This document shows, piece by piece, positions 6,093 through 10,252 of a stretch of DNA of 10,252 nt. The DNA lies in NCBI GenBank assembly GCA_036272325.1, contig DATAYY010000050.1, positions 1-10,252 on the forward strand, given 5' to 3'. Each line of letters opens with the position of its first letter. Position 1 is the first letter of the stretch. The notes beneath the pieces are model-generated. The model saw nothing but the letters and a program-made list of their open reading frames with translations. It ran no database searches and was not told where the DNA came from. The DNA comes from Schlegelella_A sp036272325. GTDB taxonomy: Bacteria; Pseudomonadota; Gammaproteobacteria; Burkholderiales; Burkholderiaceae_C. The translations under genes and the position numbers were made by a program.

Positions 6093-8267
6093 ATGGACCA
6101 TTTGCGTCGCCGCACGCGACACGCCATGCGCTTGCCCTTGGCCGCGCTCGTCGCGGTCGGCGCCTTCGTCGGTGCCCGCGCCCAACAGTCGCCGGCGCCG
6201 CAATCGACCGCCGCCGTCGTTGCCGAGTGGCCATCGGCCCAGCAACTGGCGCCGGTGGAGGTCCGCGGCAACTACCTCAACTCGGTCGGCAGCACCGACG
6301 CGGCGAGCGCGGGCACCGTCACCTCTAAGCTGATCGAGAGCCGGCCGACCCTCCGGCCCGCGGAGGTGCTCGAGTTCGTCCCTGGCGTCATCGTCACGCA
6401 GCACAGCGGCGAAGGCAAGGCCAACCAGTACTACCTGCGCGGCTTCAACCTCGACCACGGCACCGACTTCGCGACTTTCGTCGACGGCATGCCGGTCAAC
6501 ATGCCGACGCATGCGCACGGCCAAGGTTACAGCGACCTGAACTGGCTCATCCCCGAGCTCGTCGAACGGATCCGCTATCGCAAAGGCCCGTACTACGCGG
6601 AAGAAGGTGACTTCTCCTCTGCCGGATCGGCGCGCATCGGCTTGCTCGACGCACTGCCGCACGGCATCGGTTCGGTGACCCTCGGCGAGGACCGCTTCGC
6701 CCGCGCCCTGATCGCCAACTCGAACGCGATCGCGATCGGCAAGCTCCTTTACGCGATCGAAGCCGCGCACGACGACGGCCCGTGGCACAACCCGGAGAAA
6801 TTCCATCGCCTGAACGGCGTCGTTCGCTATTCGTTCGGCGCCGACGGCGCGCGTTCGTCGCTGACCGCGATGGGCTACTCGGCGGCCTGGAACTCGACCG
6901 ATCAGATCCCGCAGCGCGCCGTCGACAGCGGCCTGATCGGCCGCTTCGGCGCGCTCGACGCGACCGACGGCGGCCAGACCGAGCGCTACAGCGTCTCGTT
7001 CGCGACCTCGCGGCAGCTCGCCGACGGCGGCTTCGATTTCAACGCCTACGCGATTCGCTCGAAGCTCGACCTGTACTCGAACTTCACTTTCTTCCTCGAG
7101 CACCCGATCGACCTCGACCCGACCGGGATCGACGGCGACCAGTTCCACCAGGCCGAGCATCGCAAAGTGTTCGGGCTGGCGACGAGGCGCAGCTGGGACA
7201 TGCTGCTCGGCGGTCACGACTCCACGACCACGATCGGCTTCCAGCTCCGCCACGACCGCCTCGATCCAGTCGGCCTCTACAGCACGGTCGCGCGCCAGTT
7301 CGCGCAAACGACGCAGGAGAGCCACGTCCGCGAGACCAGCGTCGCCCTGTACGCCGACAACCGGCTCGAGTGGACGTCGTGGCTGCGCAGCACGATCGGC
7401 ATTCGCGGCGACCGCTTCTACGTCGATCACACGAGCTCGATCGCCGAAAACAGCGGCAAGAAGAACGCCGGCCTGATCTCGCCCAAGCTCTCGCTGATCT
7501 TCGGGCCGTGGCTGAGGACCGAGTACTTCGCCAACTACGGCTACGGCTATCACAGCAACGACGCGCGCGGCGCGACCGAGCGGGTCAAGCCGAAGGAGTT
7601 CATCGCCGATCCGACCGATCCGGATGCGGTCGCGACGCCGTCGCCGCTTCTCGTTCGATCGAAAGGCGGCGAGCTCGGCTTGCGCACCGAGATCGTTCCG
7701 GGCCTGCAGGCTTCGCTCGCGGTGTGGCAGCTGAGGCTCGGCTCGGAGCTGGTCTTCTCGGGCGATGCCGGCGACACCGAGGCCGGCCGGGCGAGCCAAC
7801 GCGAGGGCATCGAGTTCAACAACCACTACATCGCCGCACCGTGGCTGCTCGTCGACGGCGACCTTGCCGTCTCGCGCGCCCGATTCACGACCGACGACCC
7901 GACGACCCCGGGCCGCTACATCCCCGGCTCGGTCGACACCGTGGTCTCGCTCGGTGCGACCGTTCTTGACCGCGGGCCGTGGTTCGGCCACTTCCAGCTG
8001 CGCTACTTCGGGCCGCGGCCGCTGATCGAAGACAACTCGGTGCGCTCGAAGGCGACGACGCTGGCCTATCTGCGCGTCGGCTACCGGCTCGCGCCGAGCG
8101 TTCGCGTTGCGCTCGACGTGTTCAACCTGTTCGACCGCAAGGCGAGCGACATCGACTACTTCTACGCCTCGCGGCTGAGGGGCGAGCCGGCCGCAGGCGT
8201 CGACGACGTCCACTTTCATCCGGTCGAGCCGCGCCGCTTTCGACTCACGCTGTTGGCGAGCTTCTAG
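6093..8267 (+). CDS. TonB-dependent outer-membrane receptor
   Basis: This 724-residue outer-membrane protein imports a scarce substrate using TonB-ExbBD energy. Residues 1-30 form a signal peptide (basic start, hydrophobic LPLAALVAVGAFVG, cleavage after ARA). A possible TonB box is APVEVR (53-58). The plug domain covers about 60-190, with VLEFVPGVIVTQHSG and LRGFNLDHGTDFATFVDG, and a His-containing stretch PTHAHGQGY (138-146). The remainder is the beta-barrel, ending in Phe (RLTLLASF) as outer-membrane barrels do, with the usual DVFNLFDRKASDIDY motif close to the end. The ATG at 6093 is preceded by GGGG about 8 nt upstream; an ATG at 6126 would also leave a functional signal peptide. The neighbouring His-rich exported protein suggests a metal or metallophore substrate, but the sequence does not identify it. 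The receptor call is firm; the substrate is unknown. Confidence 0.93.
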   Translation: MDHLRRRTRHAMRLPLAALVAVGAFVGARAQQSPAPQSTAAVVAEWPSAQQLAPVEVRGNYLNSVGSTDAASAGTVTSKLIESRPTLRPAEVLEFVPGVIVTQHSGEGKANQYYLRGFNLDHGTDFATFVDGMPVNMPTHAHGQGYSDLNWLIPELVERIRYRKGPYYAEEGDFSSAGSARIGLLDALPHGIGSVTLGEDRFARALIANSNAIAIGKLLYAIEAAHDDGPWHNPEKFHRLNGVVRYSFGADGARSSLTAMGYSAAWNSTDQIPQRAVDSGLIGRFGALDATDGGQTERYSVSFATSRQLADGGFDFNAYAIRSKLDLYSNFTFFLEHPIDLDPTGIDGDQFHQAEHRKVFGLATRRSWDMLLGGHDSTTTIGFQLRHDRLDPVGLYSTVARQFAQTTQESHVRETSVALYADNRLEWTSWLRSTIGIRGDRFYVDHTSSIAENSGKKNAGLISPKLSLIFGPWLRTEYFANYGYGYHSNDARGATERVKPKEFIADPTDPDAVATPSPLLVRSKGGELGLRTEIVPGLQASLAVWQLRLGSELVFSGDAGDTEAGRASQREGIEFNNHYIAAPWLLVDGDLAVSRARFTTDDPTTPGRYIPGSVDTVVSLGATVLDRGPWFGHFQLRYFGPRPLIEDNSVRSKATTLAYLRVGYRLAPSVRVALDVFNLFDRKASDIDYFYASRLRGEPAAGVDDVHFHPVEPRRFRLTLLASF

Positions 8268-8339
8268 CGCCGAGAAGCGCGACCAGCACAGCCGATGCGA
8301 CCCGTGCGAAGATCGGCAAGCTGCGGCGCGATGCGGCAT

Positions 8340-8429
8340 GGAGACGTGGCCGAGTGGTCTAAGGCAGCAGTCTTGAAAACTGCCGAGGGGGCAACTCCTC
8401 CGTGAGTTCGAATCTCACCGTCTCCGCCA
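8340..8429 (+). tRNA. tRNA-Ser (anticodon UGA)
   Basis: This is a 90-nt serine tRNA with encoded CCA. The acceptor arms GGAGACG (8340-8346) and CGTCTCC (8419-8425) pair perfectly, followed by discriminator G and CCA (8427-8429). The anticodon loop CTTGAAA gives anticodon TGA, reading UCA and related Ser codons. The long variable arm expected of class II tRNA-Ser is present (GAGG...CCTC around 8385-8400), and the T arm GTGAG-TTCGAAT-CTCAC is intact. Its 3' end is the probable integration target of the recombinase encoded 170 nt downstream; because the gene is complete, the element has restored the 3' part of the tRNA. Confidence 0.97.
8405..8429 (+). other. Probable attachment site (attL) at the 3' end of tRNA-Ser
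   Basis: A DUF4102-type tyrosine recombinase gene starts 170 nt downstream of the tRNA in the same direction, the standard layout for elements that insert into the T arm/acceptor end of a tRNA gene. The core is therefore most likely within the T arm and acceptor 3' strand. The exact limits cannot be set because the matching direct repeat (attR) is not inside this window. Confidence 0.5.
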
Positions 8430-8445
8430 GAACGGTCGTCCAAGG

Positions 8446-8505
8446 AAGTCCCAGGACGTACACCTACGTACCGATTTCCATCCACTACGCCCGGTAAGTC
8501 CCGGA
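8446..8505 (+). repeat. Imperfect direct repeat AAGTCCC(A/C)GGA, possible integrase arm sites
   Basis: Two copies of AAGTCCCNGGA occur at 8446-8456 and 8496-8505/6, offset by exactly 50 bp, in the non-coding stretch between the tRNA and the integrase gene. Between them is a second small repeat, ACGTAC, seen twice near 8457-8471. Tandem short motifs between an att core and an integrase gene are typical arm-type binding sites for recombinases with an N-terminal Arm-DNA-binding domain, or for an excisionase. This role is inferred from position and spacing. Confidence 0.4.
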
Positions 8506-8598
8506 GGCGCTTGTTTCCTGACATCCGAAGCCGTACATTTCAATCCGACACTCGTTGGCGGGAAGGATGGCGGGATAGATGGGGATGGAGAGCTAGCG

Positions 8599-9810
8599 AT
8601 GCCACGCCTGGCCAAGCCGTTGTCGGCGCTCGTCGTCTCGAGACTGAGTCGCGACGGATTCCATCCTGTCGGAGAGGTGCCGGGGCTGGGTCTTCACATC
8701 TCCGCTGACGCGCGCAGTTGGCTGCTGCGCTTTTCCTTCGCCGGACGCCGTCCACAGATGGGCTTGGGCAGCTTTCCGGAGGTGTCGCTCGCGCTCGCGC
8801 GACAGAAGGCGAGAGATGCGCGCGAGCTTGTACGCGAAGGCGTCAACCCGATCGAAGCCAAGCAGTCCGCCAAGCGAGCTGCGGCGGCGAAAAGCGCGGC
8901 GTCGAAGACCTTCGGCGAGTGCGCCACGCAATACATCGCTGCCAAGTCGCCCGAGTGGAGCAACATCAAGCACGCGGGTCAATGGCGGACCACGATCGAG
9001 ACGTTCGCGATGCCGGTCATCGGCAACCTGTCGGTGCAGGACGTCGACACACCGCACGTCATGTCGATCCTCGAACCGATCTGGAAGGCGAAGACTGAAA
9101 CAGCGGTGCGACTGCGTGGTCGCCTCGAATCCATCCTGGATTGGGCAACCGTCCGCGGCTACCGCACCGGGCCGAACCCGGCGCGCTGGAAGGGCCATCT
9201 CTCCGTGATGCTGCCCGCGCCGGGCAAGGTCGCAAACGCGGGGCATCACGCCGCGCTGCCCTACGCCGAGATGCCCGGGTTCATGGCACGACTACGTGCC
9301 GTCGGCGGCGAAAGCGCAGAGGCACTTCAGTTCGCGATACTCACCGCGGCACGATCGGGCGAGGTTCGCGGGGCGAGATGGGAAGAAGTCGATTTCGACG
9401 CCAAGGCATGGACTGTCCCCGCCGAACGTATGAAGGCAAAGAAGCCGCATCGCGTGCCGCTGTCGGAGGCGGCAATCCGGCTGCTGCGCGCAAGGCCTAG
9501 AGGTAAGCTCGACGATCTCATCTTTCCGAGCTCGCGCAATGGTCGGCCGCTATCCGACATGGCGATGACCGCGACCGTGCGCCGCATGCAGGTCGACGCC
9601 GTACCGCACGGCCTCGCCCGCGCCACGTTCAAGACTTGGGCCACGGAGTGCACCGACTTTCCGCGTGAAGTCATAGAGATGGCGCTCGCCCACACGATCG
9701 AGAACAAGACTGAAGAAGCATATTGGCGGGGCGACCTATTCGATAAGCGGGTGCGGGCCATGCGCGCATGGGCCGAGTTCTTGACTCACCCAGCGCGCGC
9801 CGCGACGTGA
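8599..9810 (+). CDS. int: Tyrosine-type recombinase/integrase (Arm DNA-binding DUF4102 type)
   Basis: This 403-residue site-specific recombinase should integrate and excise the element next to tRNA-Ser. Domains in order: an Arm-DNA-binding region at about 1-95 (GLGLHISADARSWLLRF, MGLGSFPEVSLALARQKARDAR, the P4-integrase pattern), a core-binding SAM-like domain at about 104-200, and a catalytic domain at about 220-390. Catalytic landmarks are R252 (ARSGEVRG), Lys candidates in ERMKAKK (277-282), box II H337 and R341 (HGLARATFKTWATE), H365 (LAHTIENK) and the nucleophile Y375 (EEAYWRGD). Length is normal for the family. GGAG ends 8 nt before the ATG. Box II reads H-x-x-x-R rather than the usual H-x-x-R. 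Base composition is lower in G+C than in the core genes to the left, consistent with transfer. It looks intact. Confidence 0.93.
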   Translation: MPRLAKPLSALVVSRLSRDGFHPVGEVPGLGLHISADARSWLLRFSFAGRRPQMGLGSFPEVSLALARQKARDARELVREGVNPIEAKQSAKRAAAAKSAASKTFGECATQYIAAKSPEWSNIKHAGQWRTTIETFAMPVIGNLSVQDVDTPHVMSILEPIWKAKTETAVRLRGRLESILDWATVRGYRTGPNPARWKGHLSVMLPAPGKVANAGHHAALPYAEMPGFMARLRAVGGESAEALQFAILTAARSGEVRGARWEEVDFDAKAWTVPAERMKAKKPHRVPLSEAAIRLLRARPRGKLDDLIFPSSRNGRPLSDMAMTATVRRMQVDAVPHGLARATFKTWATECTDFPREVIEMALAHTIENKTEEAYWRGDLFDKRVRAMRAWAEFLTHPARAAT

Positions 9811-10252
9811 CGTCGATTCGCAAAGCCCGAGCTTGACGGCCGCTGAGGACTCGGTCGTCGAGACAAAACCAAGTATCAACACCTAAGATGCGAAGGCGAC
9901 CATGGAGCTTGACGCCTTCGGTTCACGAGGCGGTCCTCGCGATTCTCTATCGACCTCCGCAAGGATGCGTCGTAGACCGCCTGCTGAGAAGCCCTGAGTC
10001 GGCGTCAGGTGCCGGAGACTTGAGGGCATCCAGTCGGGCAGCAGAAGTGGGTTGCCCCTAGCGCCAGGTAACCGACGTTCCCGCGAACGGCTACCTAGCG
10101 CCATCGATCGAGCGTCCGCTCATCGTCGGATGCTGTCGCTCGGGCAGCCGAGGTCGAGCGACCGAATCAGTCTTGAGTTGCCGTCGAGGCCATGCCCCTG
10201 AAGGCCGTGCGTGGCCGAGCTTCGATGTTCTGGCGATCGCTCCAGAAAAAAC
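9811..10252. other. Non-coding or unrecognised end of the mobile element
   Basis: I see no convincing gene in these 442 bases. One minus-strand frame of 73 codons is open at 9883-10104, but it is Arg/Pro/Ser-rich, has no family motif and no clear ribosome site. G+C is visibly lower than in the core chromosome: the line 9841-9900 has 32 of 60 G+C against 44 of 60 at 8041-8100. An 8-bp perfect inverted repeat lies near the left end. No AlpA/excisionase, transposase or second tRNA fragment was found. Confidence 0.5.
9891..9920 (+). repeat. Perfect 8-bp inverted repeat CGAAGGCG / CGCCTTCG
   Basis: The arms at 9891-9898 and 9913-9920 are exact reverse complements around a 14-nt loop. It lies 80 nt after the integrase stop. 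It could act as a transcription terminator hairpin for int, but no T-run follows on the plus strand. It could equally be a protein-binding palindrome. Confidence 0.4.

Noticed and set aside
5394..8339. A 981-codon open frame on the minus strand
   Set aside because: It is the antisense shadow of the TonB receptor and His-rich genes. It has no recognisable motif and is dominated by Arg, Ala, Val and Glu, the typical composition of such shadows.
9883..10104. A 73-codon minus-strand frame in the element end
   Set aside because: Low-complexity Arg/Pro/Ser composition, no clear ribosome site, no family resemblance; it overlaps the inverted repeat.
10168..10176. A 9-base match CAGTCTTGA to the tRNA anticodon region (8368-8376), considered as a second att site
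   Set aside because: Nine bases can match by chance, the match is in the anticodon arm rather than the 3' end used by this integrase type, and the flanks do not match.

Overview
The window looks like chromosomal DNA of a GC-rich member of the Pseudomonadota. Single lines I counted reach about 73% G+C in the core genes. A symmetric ApaH, a CorC/HlyC-type membrane protein, a TonB-dependent receptor and a CCA-encoding tRNA-Ser together suggest a beta- or gammaproteobacterium. I cannot name the genus. There are two parts: a core chromosomal stretch (1 to about 8429) and the first end of an integrated mobile element (about 8405 to the window end).

The minus strand from 4521 to 1 carries a tight run of four genes, read right to left. 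They are a DUF21/CBS/CorC_HlyC membrane protein, pcaB (3-carboxy-cis,cis-muconate cycloisomerase), a fused decarboxylase-hydrolase (PcaC domain followed by PcaD domain), and the N-terminal 185 residues of a metallo-beta-lactamase-fold protein cut by the window edge. Gaps are 19 nt, a 4-nt ATGA overlap and 38 nt, so the run is probably one transcript. PcaB, PcaC and PcaD catalyse three consecutive steps of the protocatechuate branch of the beta-ketoadipate pathway: carboxymuconate to carboxymuconolactone, to enol-lactone, to beta-ketoadipate. The ring-cleaving dioxygenase (pcaHG) and the CoA-transferase steps are not in view.

The plus strand from 4649 to 8267 carries apaH (diadenosine tetraphosphatase), a small exported histidine-rich protein of unknown function, and a 724-residue TonB-dependent outer-membrane receptor. 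The last two are probably a metal or metallophore uptake pair, with the His-rich protein as a periplasmic partner. This is inference.

A tRNA-Ser(UGA) gene at 8340-8429 is followed by a lower-GC stretch with a short direct repeat and then by a tyrosine recombinase of the Arm-DNA-binding (DUF4102) type at 8599-9810. This is the usual layout of an integrative element inserted at the 3' end of a tRNA gene. The last 442 bases hold no convincing gene; G+C falls there and a perfect 8-bp inverted repeat is present. The element's cargo lies beyond the window. I found no CRISPR array, rRNA, transposase or recognisable new defence system.
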